Made by a program: the position numbers and the translations under genes. The notes under the pieces are model-generated. The model made no database searches and was not told the DNA's origin. It saw only the letters and a program-made list of their open reading frames with translations. A stretch of DNA of 64,000 nt. It comes from Naegleria lovaniensis (taxonomy: Eukaryota > Heterolobosea > Eutetramitea > Acrasida > Naegleriidae). Shown piece after piece: positions 32,758 to 43,075 of this stretch. Every line of letters begins with the position of its first letter. Position 1 is the first letter of the stretch. The DNA lies in assembly GCF_003324165.1 (NCBI RefSeq), contig NW_025407843.1, positions 496,001-560,000 on the forward strand. The letters are read 5' to 3'.

Positions 32758-33786
32758 TTTTTTAAAAAATACTTGGGAAGTCTCGGTTGGGAAGTGTTAT
32801 TTTAAGAATTTGAAAATGATGACTTGGGAATACTCAAGTGTGTTGGGTGATTTCACTCACTGCAGGTTACTTGGACGTCCAGGTTCTTCAAAATTTCACG
32901 TGTGTTGGAAAGGTTGGAATTCCTTTTTGGATTATTATTGTAAAAGGGTGTTGGTGGAAGTTAAATGTTTTTTTGTTTCAAATGAAATGGAGAGAACAAG
33001 AGCTGTGTGCTTTCGAATCGAGAAAAGGCAATTCGAACTGGATGTTTGTTTTCAAAAACACGTTTTTTTGAAGCAGGTTACGTTGTTCTAGTTGAACGTG
33101 ATTGTGAATTCATGTTACAGTGGGAACGTGAATTCCGTTAGACGTTTCGTCCATACAAAGAATTTTGTAACAACACTTTTGCGAGAAGTATTCCCAAGTC
33201 GTTTTATGTAAAAAAGGAAATTATCACTCCAACGTTGCGGTTTTAAAACTGTAAAAACGTGAAAATTTTAACAACCTTATAAATGTATGCAACACTTGGA
33301 GAAAGGAGACATGGTGACATGGCATTGGGTTTTTTCCTTTGCTTCTCGATCGTTCGCATTGACTTGACGATGAAATCATGAAATTTTTACAACAAAGAAA
33401 CACAGACAATGCTTCTGAATGCCCTTCTGCGCTAAATACTTTTAATCATCAGAAATTTTTACTTGGGTATTCACTGGTCAAGACAATCGAAACAATTGCT
33501 AGGGTTTTAAGAAATTCTGTTTTTCAACTTCAGTAAATCACCTGAGCTTGAATCTCAATCTTTTCTCCGGACTTCTTATTGCTGTGTGGACTCACTCGGG
33601 CGCGACACGTGTTCTTGAGGTTTGGAAATTTGTTAAAAACTTTGAAATTTATTTGTGAAACGGAAAAAATTCAAACACACATTCTCATTCCGATCTTTTC
33701 ATCATCTTTTCATTCCGATAAATTCTTTGTTTCACCCAACCACCCACGACCAATTATTAGTATCATCATCTTTATTGAACTATATA
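32758..33786. other. Intergenic region between divergent genes
   Basis: About 1 kb separates the F-box-like/LRR gene from the prenyltransferase. Open frames at 32810-33091 show no domain. CTTGGGAA/TTCCCAAG words recur at about 32771, 32824 and 33191, and might be promoter elements or chance. Confidence 0.4.
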
Positions 33787-34827
33787 ATGAAAACAATTTC
33801 AACAACGACCATTGATGATGAAAAAACTGAAAATTCATACTCGTCATCAACACGGAAGAAGAAAAAAGGCTTATTCCGAATCCTATCTTCATGGCTTACT
33901 TGGATTTATGAATGTATCATTACACTCATTGTAAGAATATTCCGATTGGATCCAAAAACCAACCGACTTTTGCCCAAACATATTGCTTTCATCATGGATG
34001 GAAATAGACGATGGGCCCGAGAGAAGAATATTCCTATAAAAGAAGGTCATCGGTCCGGATACAAGAAACTGAAACAGTGTTTGAATTGGTGTGAAATGTT
34101 GGGAGTCAAGACGGTCACAGTATATGCATTTTCAATTGATAATTTTAAACGAGATAAACATGAAGTAGATAATATTATGGATTTAATGGATCGGAGGTTT
34201 AAAGACATGGTCACAAAAAAGAAATCATTTATTCATAGGTATCGAGTAATTTTGAGAGTATTGGGAGATTTTAAATTATTTCCAAAATATGTACAGGAGA
34301 GTGCTCAGAAAGCGATTGATTATTCCAATCAAGTGAATAGCAAATATGGAGATGATGCATTGATTTTAAATTTATGTTGTCCATACACTTCAACATTTGA
34401 AATTGAGAATGCAATGACAAAATATATTACAGAAAAATTAACATGCTCAAACCATGTGAAACATCAGCAGCAACAGGAACAACAATTAGAGTCATGCTTC
34501 TCTGAATCCGTGTCAACGCCACTACAATCATCAACCATGAATACTACACAATGTCATTGTGACAATGCAGCTACTCAGGACTCTAAGGAAACCTCTTCTC
34601 ATCACATCCAATCGGATATCCAATTACTAGACACGTATTTCTTAACGAAAAGTGAACCAGATATTGTCATTCGTACCAGTGGAGAGATGAGATTATCAGA
34701 TTTTCTGACTTGGCAATCCGAGCGGTCCATGATTTACATTTCAAGTCTTTATTGGCCTGAATTTTCATTTTGGCAATTAGTTTCTGTCATTTTCCAATAC
34801 CAGCAATATAGATTTCAGAAAGGTTAG
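33787..34827 (+). CDS. DHDDS: cis-prenyltransferase (dehydrodolichyl diphosphate synthase type)
   Basis: The enzyme extends farnesyl diphosphate with isopentenyl units in cis configuration to make dolichol precursors for N-glycosylation and GPI anchors. Motifs seen are HIAFIMDGNRRWAREKNI (catalytic Asp and phosphate site), GVKTVTVYAFSIDNFKR, LRVLGD, and the C-terminal DIVIRTSGEMRLSDFLTWQ with LYWPEFSFWQ. The ATG at 33787 (MKTISTTTIDDEK) gives 346 aa; a longer frame lacks an ATG. A hydrophobic stretch (FRILSSWLTWIYECIITLIVRIF) precedes the catalytic core, fitting ER membrane attachment. A Q/S/T-rich insert of about 60 aa interrupts the domain before DIVIRTSGE. It has the active-site residues that the Nogo-B-receptor partner lacks. 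Confidence 0.92.
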   Translation: MKTISTTTIDDEKTENSYSSSTRKKKKGLFRILSSWLTWIYECIITLIVRIFRLDPKTNRLLPKHIAFIMDGNRRWAREKNIPIKEGHRSGYKKLKQCLNWCEMLGVKTVTVYAFSIDNFKRDKHEVDNIMDLMDRRFKDMVTKKKSFIHRYRVILRVLGDFKLFPKYVQESAQKAIDYSNQVNSKYGDDALILNLCCPYTSTFEIENAMTKYITEKLTCSNHVKHQQQQEQQLESCFSESVSTPLQSSTMNTTQCHCDNAATQDSKETSSHHIQSDIQLLDTYFLTKSEPDIVIRTSGEMRLSDFLTWQSERSMIYISSLYWPEFSFWQLVSVIFQYQQYRFQKG

Positions 34828-35022
34828 AGAAGTTTCAGTTTTAAATGATGTATCGCGACTTCCTTGAGCAAAGGATATGCTCACGCGTAATACTTTTCGA
34901 GTCATCATTCAATTTTGATTTTGCGGCAATAGAATGTCATGCAAGAGGCACTCCATAGAGCGTCCTATTAGAGATTCTTCATTCTTATCAAATACACAAA
35001 CTTAATTTAATTATTATTATGA

Positions 35023-38000
35023 TTATTGACTGTCGGTACGGGGTGATTTGTTTTGCTCTTGATCCATAAATCTTCGGAAGGTGTCATCCAAGATCATGGC
35101 TTTCACTAAGGTCTCCAAACGATCAAATAAACCGAGTTGACCATAACCTGAAACAATCTTCTTGGATTCTGCATGAAGAATCTTTTGAGAAATATTAAGT
35201 GGTTGCGGCGAGTCTGGCAATAAATACTTGAGAATGATATCTTGTTGCAATTTGGCTCTCTCTGTAGATTTCGAAAGTGACTTGTAATATTCAACATCTT
35301 CCAAGAAGAGGAAGTTTTCAGAACTTCTTTCCTGAATGGTAAATTCCTTAAATCTTGCTCGTAACTCTTCATCGGCCATGACTTGATCAAATTGTTGAAT
35401 TTTTTGAATTTCCTCGAGTTGTTCCTGTTGTCGTGACAACATGGTTTGCAATTCCACTTGCTCCTTCATATTCTTCATGACCATAATGTACGTAAAACCA
35501 ATCACACCTTCTCGTAATGTCATTTTCGTTTTTTTCACAGTCAAACTCACTGGATATTTAGCTCCCAAAGTTGTTGTAAATTCAGTTTGAAATGGTTCCT
35601 GTGTGAGGGAGAGAGATTCCAATTTTTCCAATGCTTGTTGTAATTCTCCAAAATCGGTCATGAATTCATTGACATAAATCCCTCCATGGGTGGATTCTCT
35701 CTTAAATTTTCGATTGAGAGCCTTCTCAAAGGAAGCATTCAAATTGATGACTTTTCCAGTCGTGCATTCAATATTGACCACAAAATCTTGAATGCTATTC
35801 ATGATACATCGATTTTGTTCTTCCTCGAGTGCTGTTCTTTCCAACAATGTTTGCATCAATTCATAATCTTTGAGTTGAGTGGCATGTGACGTTTCAAGTG
35901 CCTCTAACATGCGATTAATATCTTTTGAGAGTTTTCCTAATTCGTCTTTTCCTAGATGCGGAATTCTTCGACTTGTATCATTGTCTCGTGTGACAATATT
36001 TACAAAATTTCCAATTTTTAACACTCGTTGTAAAACAACCAATTCCACAAATACAAGTACCACAACGGTCATGACCACCACGAGTGCTAAAATAGTAATG
36101 GTTGTATACGCAAAAGAATTCCATCCTAATTGATACAAATCTCTTTGAAAATCTGTTCGAATAATCATGGAATACTGTCCCTTATAATCCTTAAAGAGTT
36201 TATACGATGAAAGATGTGTGGCCGTAACATCATCCTTGTAACATAATCGTTGACTCGATGTTTGTATGGGATGTGCTGATATTTGAAAGGGATCATCCAA
36301 TGTCCATGAATCAGAGATGGAAATGTTGGAATAGGATTTTGTGGAGAGGTATTCATTCAATAATTGTGAATTTGTTGTAGTAGTAGACCAAGTAGTAGAA
36401 GTAGTTCCACTTTTCACATTGAAATAGGACATTAATTCACTCACATCTTTGGAATTGGTCAAATCGAAAATGGTAGTGCAGAGTTGAGTGCGTTGAGCAA
36501 TTTCATTCACAACAGTGTGAGTTAAATATCGAGCGAATATTAAAAGTCCATTCGTTTCCGAGTTATCAGTGGGTTGAATGGGTTGAGCAGTGATCATCAA
36601 TGCATTCGAATGATTGTCGAACGTGTTCGAATTTACAATCAAACCACTTTGTTCAAATAATGATTGAATGGTGACATTTGGCACAAAAAACGAGCTAATT
36701 CTCGTTTCTGGAATATCCACCCCTTTGAAAAAGAAGGAATGATCCAAATGAATCAATTCTTCAGGAAATGCTGTCAATGTATATCCAGAATAACACAATG
36801 TTCCTCTAAAGAAAGTTCCATTCTTGAAATACATCATGACATAATTCAAATTAATCTTATTCATATAATCACACGAAAAGTAAGTATTCAATAAATCATC
36901 CGCTGAAGCAGTGGTTTGTGATTTCACACTCTCATACACATCGTCCCATGCTGCATATTCATACAATTTTCCAAGAATGATTTTATAATCGTCACGGAGA
37001 GCTTTTGAGGTTTTTCGAACCGCATCAATGGCACTCAATTTCTCAACATTACTAAATGAAAATTCAAACGAGAGTGAGAGACCCAATGCACACAATGCTA
37101 CAATAATGGCTGAGGTAATGAAGAGTGCCATCATGGTACGTATTCGCAAACTCAAGTTGAAACAGAAATTGGAAATGAAAAAAATTTTCGACGAACTTGC
37201 ACCATTGTTCTTTGGGTGTCTGGAATAATTCGGTCCAACAACGACGTCGTCTTGATCATCCTCTCCCGAAGATTGAAAATGGAAGAGTTTTCTCTCTAAT
37301 TTCTGAGGAAAGGAAAGCACACGATTTGGAGCGGTAGTAGTGGTCGTGTTGGAGTGTAGGAGAAGAAGTGGTGTGGGACTTCCAGGAGTTGTAAAGCCTC
37401 CACCACCACCCTGATGATTGGACATGTTGGGACTATTCGTTGGACTTGTTGGATTGCTCATTTCCGAAATACCATTTGGTACAGGATTATTGTTGCTGGA
37501 AATGTAACCATTCTGTATCAATTGTTGATGTTGTTTGGCAGCATTGCGATACAAGGCTTGTTCTTTGAGACTCATCTTGGAAAATTCAGAGGGTTCAAAG
37601 AGAGGCGATGATTGAGGTGGAACAACGGCACTTAGACTGTACTTGTGGTTGGCTCTTGGAGAAGAGGAGGATTCTATGGTTGCATGTTGCTGCTGATTCG
37701 ATGAGGAGGACATGAAGAAGGATCCGTTCAGAGATTGATTCAATGGACGTTTACTGCTAGGAGATGAAGGAGGAGAACGAGGAATGGAGATGGTAGGTGG
37801 TGTGTGTTGATCCTGCAGCATCAGATCAATATCTTTGGTGGTTGTTATCATCGATGAAGGATGATTGGAATGAAGAAATGTTCCACTCACAGGTGATTTG
37901 CTCAACGACATCTTTGTGCTGGGTGGGTGGCTGCTATCTTTGTGGACACGAACGAAGGAGAAGAACACCAAGTCACGATGATGATAGTGCAGTACAAAGA

Positions 38001-38061
38001 GAAACGTTGTTGTGGTTTTTTGATTGCTAATAACAAAATTTGAGAGAGATTTTGCTGGCAT
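35023..38061 (-). CDS. CHASE4-HAMP-PAS-RGS transmembrane sensor
   Basis: The 1012-aa protein has a disordered N-terminus (about 1-300), a membrane helix (about 304-332, MMALFITSAIIVALCALGLSLSF) and an extracellular domain of CHASE4 type (KLYEYAAWDDVYESV). A second helix follows (about 645-680, TITILALVVVMTVVVLVFVELVVL), then a HAMP linker (about 682-735, RIPHLGKDELGKLSKDINRM). A PAS-like domain (about 755-870, IMNSIQDFVVNIECTTGKVINLN) and a coiled segment lead to a C-terminal RGS domain (about 885-1005, RARFKEFTIQERSSENFLFLEDV). Bacterial sensor modules are thus wired to a G-alpha GTPase-activating output. No kinase or receiver domain is present. The start may instead be at an internal ATG (37911). 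Confidence 0.85.
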   Translation of the reverse strand: MPAKSLSNFVISNQKTTTTFLFVLHYHHRDLVFFSFVRVHKDSSHPPSTKMSLSKSPVSGTFLHSNHPSSMITTTKDIDLMLQDQHTPPTISIPRSPPSSPSSKRPLNQSLNGSFFMSSSSNQQQHATIESSSSPRANHKYSLSAVVPPQSSPLFEPSEFSKMSLKEQALYRNAAKQHQQLIQNGYISSNNNPVPNGISEMSNPTSPTNSPNMSNHQGGGGGFTTPGSPTPLLLLHSNTTTTTAPNRVLSFPQKLERKLFHFQSSGEDDQDDVVVGPNYSRHPKNNGASSSKIFFISNFCFNLSLRIRTMMALFITSAIIVALCALGLSLSFEFSFSNVEKLSAIDAVRKTSKALRDDYKIILGKLYEYAAWDDVYESVKSQTTASADDLLNTYFSCDYMNKINLNYVMMYFKNGTFFRGTLCYSGYTLTAFPEELIHLDHSFFFKGVDIPETRISSFFVPNVTIQSLFEQSGLIVNSNTFDNHSNALMITAQPIQPTDNSETNGLLIFARYLTHTVVNEIAQRTQLCTTIFDLTNSKDVSELMSYFNVKSGTTSTTWSTTTTNSQLLNEYLSTKSYSNISISDSWTLDDPFQISAHPIQTSSQRLCYKDDVTATHLSSYKLFKDYKGQYSMIIRTDFQRDLYQLGWNSFAYTTITILALVVVMTVVVLVFVELVVLQRVLKIGNFVNIVTRDNDTSRRIPHLGKDELGKLSKDINRMLEALETSHATQLKDYELMQTLLERTALEEEQNRCIMNSIQDFVVNIECTTGKVINLNASFEKALNRKFKRESTHGGIYVNEFMTDFGELQQALEKLESLSLTQEPFQTEFTTTLGAKYPVSLTVKKTKMTLREGVIGFTYIMVMKNMKEQVELQTMLSRQQEQLEEIQKIQQFDQVMADEELRARFKEFTIQERSSENFLFLEDVEYYKSLSKSTERAKLQQDIILKYLLPDSPQPLNISQKILHAESKKIVSGYGQLGLFDRLETLVKAMILDDTFRRFMDQEQNKSPRTDSQ

Positions 38062-38803
38062 ATCGCGGTTATTATTTAAATTGGAAGCTGGTGTGTACTT
38101 GACAGATTTGACGGGAAAGGAGATGATTTCCTAGAAGCGTTTTTGTTGTAAGGTATCTTGCCTACAACGATTATTTCATGCTTGGCTTCTCTCCCGAACA
38201 TGGAGATTATCAACTTTTTAACCCAAGAGTCAACTCTCTGTAAATATCAAGTTTTCAGAATGAATCAATTAAACATTGAGAGACAACAGTTATAGTTGTA
38301 AATGAATCGAAAAGAGACTAGCTCCGATGTCTCTCACTTGAGCAAGCTGTAAAACCAATGATGACGATGATGAGGTCCATAAGCCATTCATCTACTTTCC
38401 AAATGATGATAGAGCTGGGATTTAATGTGACTCCAGCTGGGTCTTTGTTTTGGATCCCAGCAACCCAAACAATTTTCGTTTGAAGACAAATTTTGTTACA
38501 ACAAAAAAACATCATCACGACCACATTGTCCAAACAACCCATTGTGTGTTGATCATTTCTGTGCCCTTTAATATTGTGTTCATCCAAAAGCACCATCATC
38601 ACCGGTTTTGATCCTCTCTACCACCAACAGCAACCGACATTGCTCTTTTTATTCAGTATCAGTTCGGATCATTCCTACTGATTGTCGTTTCGGCACCCAT
38701 CTTCACCGTCTTCACCCTATCGGCAACACACATCAAATTTGTTGGCAACAACAAGAACAACACCACCCGACACAACCACCCAAATTTTCTCATCACCAAA
38801 CGA
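38062..38803. other. Divergent intergenic region
   Basis: This holds the promoters of the RGS sensor gene and INTS3. A GCTGGGAT element at about 38415 is complementary to ATCCCAGC at about 38454, with a similar GCTGGGTC at 38436; this could form a hairpin. A minus-strand frame (38318-38602) has no domain. Confidence 0.45.
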
Positions 38804-41800
38804 ATGAACACACCTCCCAATCCTTTTCAGAAGAGTGCTCCGGTGAACAATCCAGGTTCTATGGTTTCACCCAGACTCTCTCCGCACCAAAACTCAAGCC
38901 GCTCGCAGAATGTTATACTCCAACCTCAGCCAGTGTCGTTTACGAGTGCGATTATGACAACCATTCCTCTCGATGTGCAAGATGAATGGGATAAATCTTT
39001 ACATCAAAATTTCTCAATTTTGTGTGAAGACATTCAAATGATGAGCATTCGAAAAGAGGAAAATATTATAATAAGTAGAATCCAAGAGAAGAATTATCCA
39101 CCCAATAGCAGAGTACCAGCATTTGGATTGTTTTATGCTGCTCTTACAAGCGAAGATCCTACACAATTAATGATATTTACCAAAATATTTAACCACATTG
39201 TCAACGATTTTAAGGGAATAACCGAAGAATTGAAAAAGTTTGTGGAAACAAAATTTTCAAAGCTTCAGGAACCTGCAGCAGAAAAACTTGGAACTTTTTT
39301 GGCCGAGTCTATCAAATTCAGTGATCAATTTGAAGCACCTTTTATTGCACTCATCAAAAATATGAAAACATGTGACTTTGGTAAGAAAAATATGGTTCTC
39401 GTGGAACAAATTCTTGACATATGTTTTCAAAATAAGGAGTGGATTTACTCAAACCCTAAAGTTCTAGTTCGAGTACTGTACAGTTTTTTACGAATGATTG
39501 AGGACATCAAAATTCTCAACATGGATCGACAAGGTTTAGATATGTTAATGAAAAAGCAATTGCAGCTTGTAGAGGATATCATTAGAGACAATATTTCGAA
39601 AGACGCCATCCAATCTATGGGAAGAGATTTAGTTAGAGTTCTTTACAATATTGTAAAGAAGTACAAGATTAGTGATACGTTAGAGAAGTTAGTATTTCAA
39701 CAAGAAGTTGTTTATTTCCAGAAGATTCTTGGTACTCCCTCTTCCTCTCGTATTTTAGATTCCAGAATTAACCATGACATGTTCACACAAATATCATTCT
39801 TAATCAGTAATGTCAAGATGGGAAATCAACGAAGATATCAAACATGGTTTGCTCAAAAATTCTTTACAACACCAGAAAGTGAGGCTGTCATACCTGACCT
39901 GATTCGTTATATTAATTGTGTATATCATCCACCACACGAAACAAACCCAAGATGGGCAATATTGGGCTGGCTGTTTAAATCGATCAAGAATCCACAAATT
40001 CTTGAGAACGCAAAGCTTAGTATCGTGTACGATATGCTCTTTACCATTTCTTCTGAAACGAACGAAGATTTGTTGCGAAACAGTATTGTTCCTGTCGTGT
40101 TTTTAATGACAAACAGTATTGGAAAATATACTGACGTCACCAATGCAATTTTGGACTTTATTTTTAATTTTGTAGAAAGACAAGAGCCATACTTGAACGT
40201 TTCGAGACAGCATGTAATTAATTCTCTCCAAACATGTACACAGAAACTCATGGATGTTGGAAATAATGCCATTAATGTTGTCCATGAAAAGATTGACAAT
40301 GAAAGGAAAGAAAAGGTGAAAAGATACCTTTTACCACAAAAAGATGCTAGTACTGTACAGACTTCGTCAGTTCCTCCCATTTCTGTCACACCTCTCACTA
40401 TTCCAGATGCTGCATCAACTAACTCAAGCACGAACAAATCTCCAACACTCTCCCCTTCTAAAGGTCCTATCTCAACATCTCCTAAAGGCAGCACAGTTCC
40501 TCCATCAATTCCATCACCTACAACTGGTCCAACATCTGGATTCAATGCAGGAGAACCAAAGTCGACTTCTTCGCTTGCAGTTTCTGTTAAATCTCCAAAT
40601 CGTCCTCTTGGAGCATCCACAACTAAGTCTCCTACGTCACCATCTAGGCCATTACCTTTCTCTGCTCCAACCTCAAAAGATTCTGACATGAAAAATATTA
40701 GAGACATAATTGAAGAAAATCTAAAGAACGCTCTCAACAAATCCAAAGCTCTCGATCAATTCGAACCTGCTTTAACAAATTTAACGACTCAAGTCAGTGA
40801 ATACTTTGAATTGTTGCACACCTCTACTCCTGATGCAAAAGAGGTTGAAGACAGTAGAAATGTATGCAAACAAACCATTTCCGATCTTATTGACGCTTTT
40901 TCCAACGCAGTATTGGCCCAACCTAGTGATACGAATGGTTTTGCTAGTTTTTTGATCAAAATTCTGAGCTTTGAATTTCAACCATACACCTCACAAACTA
41001 TTGCTAACCAAACAAATCAGCATGCTTCTCTCATTGTTCAAACAGTCATGAAAGAAAGAGCTGAAGAAGAGCGACAACATTTAGAAAAAACATTATTGAG
41101 AAATCAAACCACTCTACTCTACCATTTATTGGATAAGGTTTGTGCGCAAGTGTTACCAACATTAACTGGTGGCCAATCTCGTGAGGCTTCGGCTGATAGA
41201 ACCAAAAAGTTGAAGAAGGAAAAATTCTCTCAATTCATCAAATTTGCATGTAAGAGTGATGTCTCTATTGGGTATAGAATACTGTGCTTCTACGTCACAA
41301 AAATTTACAGCGAAAAGATTCAGGAATTGGAGCTCGTTAAACCACATTCTACTGATACACTTCTCAACATTTTAATTTACAGTCAAAACTACAAGTACAA
41401 GAATGCATACTTCACATTTTATGAATGGTCTTTAGGCGCTCGTAAACAAGTACAAGACGTTGCTGGAGGACAATCTATTGAACAGGTTTTTTTGAAAGAT
41501 ATGGTTGCATGTTTGGATGAGAGTCATCTATTATTTACTACTCTTCTTCCACTAATATCGAGAGATTTCTCACATCTGATCCAAAAGAACAAGGAGGAGA
41601 TATTCAAATTAATCATTACCAGATTGTATCCTCATGAGCTGCAACTTGTAAATACTCTTGTACAGAACGGCAGGCTCAAGATTTTATTCTCTCAAGGCAA
41701 ACAAAAGAAGCCTATTCCTGGTACCACAAGCACCACAACACCAGCAAGTCAAGGTATTACAAATTTGGACTACATCTCTCAGGCTATCGTCATGATACAA

Positions 41801-42973
41801 AATTTGAACGACCATTTCTCTGACGATTATGAATACCAAATGTTTTGGACTCTATTGACAAATGAAATTTGTTACAATCACACTCTGTACTGCATGAATA
41901 ATTGTCAATCAGAGGAGGATCAAGAAGCAAAGAAGACAACCACGGAGCTTTATTACAAATTCAACATTACCAATTTCATTACTTCCGTTCTGAACACCTT
42001 ACCCCAACAAGAGATTTACTTTGATATTTTGTTAAACTTGGTTCAAAGGGTCACATCCATGAATCCTGATGGTGAGGCTCTATTCAGTTATGAGTTTATC
42101 CAGAATATTATTACTTTACCGTTTGAAAAGTTTTCAACCTTCCCCTCCACATTACTTCACAATTATCTACAATGCCAATACATGAAGAACGATGGCTTTT
42201 TGTTGGAAACAACAGAGAAGCACTTTATTACAATTTTACAAGAATTAAGTTTGGATAAGCCAGATAATACCAAGAAAATTTCTGTGGAACAATCACAAAA
42301 TGTCCTCATGCACTTTTATTACATGAAATTGTTGACCAATCATTCACTTCAACAGGTGGCGACAAAGGACCCACCAAGCAATAACCACTATCTTCTTTTC
42401 GAATGTGAAAACTTTTTGAAACAAATTAGAAAGATGAAAGCTCACCTCCCTCCAAATAATGCAAAACTGAAATTTATTTTCACACAATTAATTGGAGATT
42501 TTGAACAAGTTGGTGGAGATGAAGGCCCCTCAGACTTTGTCATGGAGGATTCTGAAGAATCAAAAGTCAACAATGTAAAGCCTGAAGACGAGGAATCAAA
42601 GGCAGAGGAAGAAGAGGAAGAAGAAGAACAAACCGAGAAAAAACCACCTCGTCTACAACGATCAAAGCCAAGAAAGTTCACCAAACGAAAGAAGGATCAG
42701 CAAGAAGAAGAAGAAGAAGAGGAAGAACAAGAAAATCAAGATGACGAGAACAGTGATGAAGAGCAGAGCAAGACTAGTCCCTCCAAACCTAAGAAACGAA
42801 AACAAGCAAAAGAAGAAGAACCAGAAGAAGAAGAAGAAGAAGTACAAGAAGTCGATGATGAAATGAATGACGAAGAAGAGGAAGATGATGAAGCGAAAGC
42901 GCTCAATAACATCAAATCAAGTGCCAAGCAACGATCTGGAAGAAATTCGAGAAGGAGATTCAATCGAAGGTGA
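38804..42973 (+). CDS. INTS3: Integrator complex subunit 3
   Basis: INTS3 is a helical-repeat subunit of the Integrator, which cleaves snRNA and paused nascent transcripts; in animals it also binds SOSS proteins. The 1389-aa single-exon product contains the family's best-conserved block near residue 325: ISFLISNVKMGNQRRYQTWF, FTTPESEAVIPDLIRYI, PRWAILGWLFKS and NAKLSIVYDMLF, in the same order as the animal protein. A Ser/Pro/Thr-rich linker (about 505-620) splits the two helical halves. The C-terminal 150 residues are Glu- and Lys-rich with basic KPRKFTKRKK and RNSRRRFNRR patches, likely nuclear-localising. It is longer than the animal form (about 1040 aa), mainly through linker and tail. Confidence 0.85.
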   Translation: MNTPPNPFQKSAPVNNPGSMVSPRLSPHQNSSRSQNVILQPQPVSFTSAIMTTIPLDVQDEWDKSLHQNFSILCEDIQMMSIRKEENIIISRIQEKNYPPNSRVPAFGLFYAALTSEDPTQLMIFTKIFNHIVNDFKGITEELKKFVETKFSKLQEPAAEKLGTFLAESIKFSDQFEAPFIALIKNMKTCDFGKKNMVLVEQILDICFQNKEWIYSNPKVLVRVLYSFLRMIEDIKILNMDRQGLDMLMKKQLQLVEDIIRDNISKDAIQSMGRDLVRVLYNIVKKYKISDTLEKLVFQQEVVYFQKILGTPSSSRILDSRINHDMFTQISFLISNVKMGNQRRYQTWFAQKFFTTPESEAVIPDLIRYINCVYHPPHETNPRWAILGWLFKSIKNPQILENAKLSIVYDMLFTISSETNEDLLRNSIVPVVFLMTNSIGKYTDVTNAILDFIFNFVERQEPYLNVSRQHVINSLQTCTQKLMDVGNNAINVVHEKIDNERKEKVKRYLLPQKDASTVQTSSVPPISVTPLTIPDAASTNSSTNKSPTLSPSKGPISTSPKGSTVPPSIPSPTTGPTSGFNAGEPKSTSSLAVSVKSPNRPLGASTTKSPTSPSRPLPFSAPTSKDSDMKNIRDIIEENLKNALNKSKALDQFEPALTNLTTQVSEYFELLHTSTPDAKEVEDSRNVCKQTISDLIDAFSNAVLAQPSDTNGFASFLIKILSFEFQPYTSQTIANQTNQHASLIVQTVMKERAEEERQHLEKTLLRNQTTLLYHLLDKVCAQVLPTLTGGQSREASADRTKKLKKEKFSQFIKFACKSDVSIGYRILCFYVTKIYSEKIQELELVKPHSTDTLLNILIYSQNYKYKNAYFTFYEWSLGARKQVQDVAGGQSIEQVFLKDMVACLDESHLLFTTLLPLISRDFSHLIQKNKEEIFKLIITRLYPHELQLVNTLVQNGRLKILFSQGKQKKPIPGTTSTTTPASQGITNLDYISQAIVMIQNLNDHFSDDYEYQMFWTLLTNEICYNHTLYCMNNCQSEEDQEAKKTTTELYYKFNITNFITSVLNTLPQQEIYFDILLNLVQRVTSMNPDGEALFSYEFIQNIITLPFEKFSTFPSTLLHNYLQCQYMKNDGFLLETTEKHFITILQELSLDKPDNTKKISVEQSQNVLMHFYYMKLLTNHSLQQVATKDPPSNNHYLLFECENFLKQIRKMKAHLPPNNAKLKFIFTQLIGDFEQVGGDEGPSDFVMEDSEESKVNNVKPEDEESKAEEEEEEEEQTEKKPPRLQRSKPRKFTKRKKDQQEEEEEEEEQENQDDENSDEEQSKTSPSKPKKRKQAKEEEPEEEEEEVQEVDDEMNDEEEEDDEAKALNNIKSSAKQRSGRNSRRRFNRR

Positions 42974-43075
42974 GACATGTTGCAATAGGCTGTCCAAATG
43001 AAACATTTATTTTCTTAATCTCTCGTGACAGGCATGCCTTGTGTTTGTTCATTCACACTTCTCACTTGATTCTCT

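Noticed and set aside
32771-33196. Recurring CTTGGGAA/TTCCCAAG words
   Set aside because: Few copies, no consistent spacing, and a search of other promoters is needed to separate them from chance.
38413-38461. GCTGGGAT/ATCCCAGC inverted repeat
   Set aside because: Short stem with competing partners in a promoter region; too weak to call a terminator or RNA.
38318-38602. Minus-strand open frame between the RGS gene and INTS3
   Set aside because: No recognisable motif; it sits in the divergent promoter region and looks like chance.
40344-40746. Long open frames on both strands inside INTS3
   Set aside because: Low-complexity Ser/Pro/Thr codons leave alternative frames open; the INTS3 frame is conserved.
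42442-42978. Several overlapping minus-strand open frames rich in Ser/Phe
   Set aside because: They are antisense shadows of the GAA-repeat coding region of the INTS3 tail.
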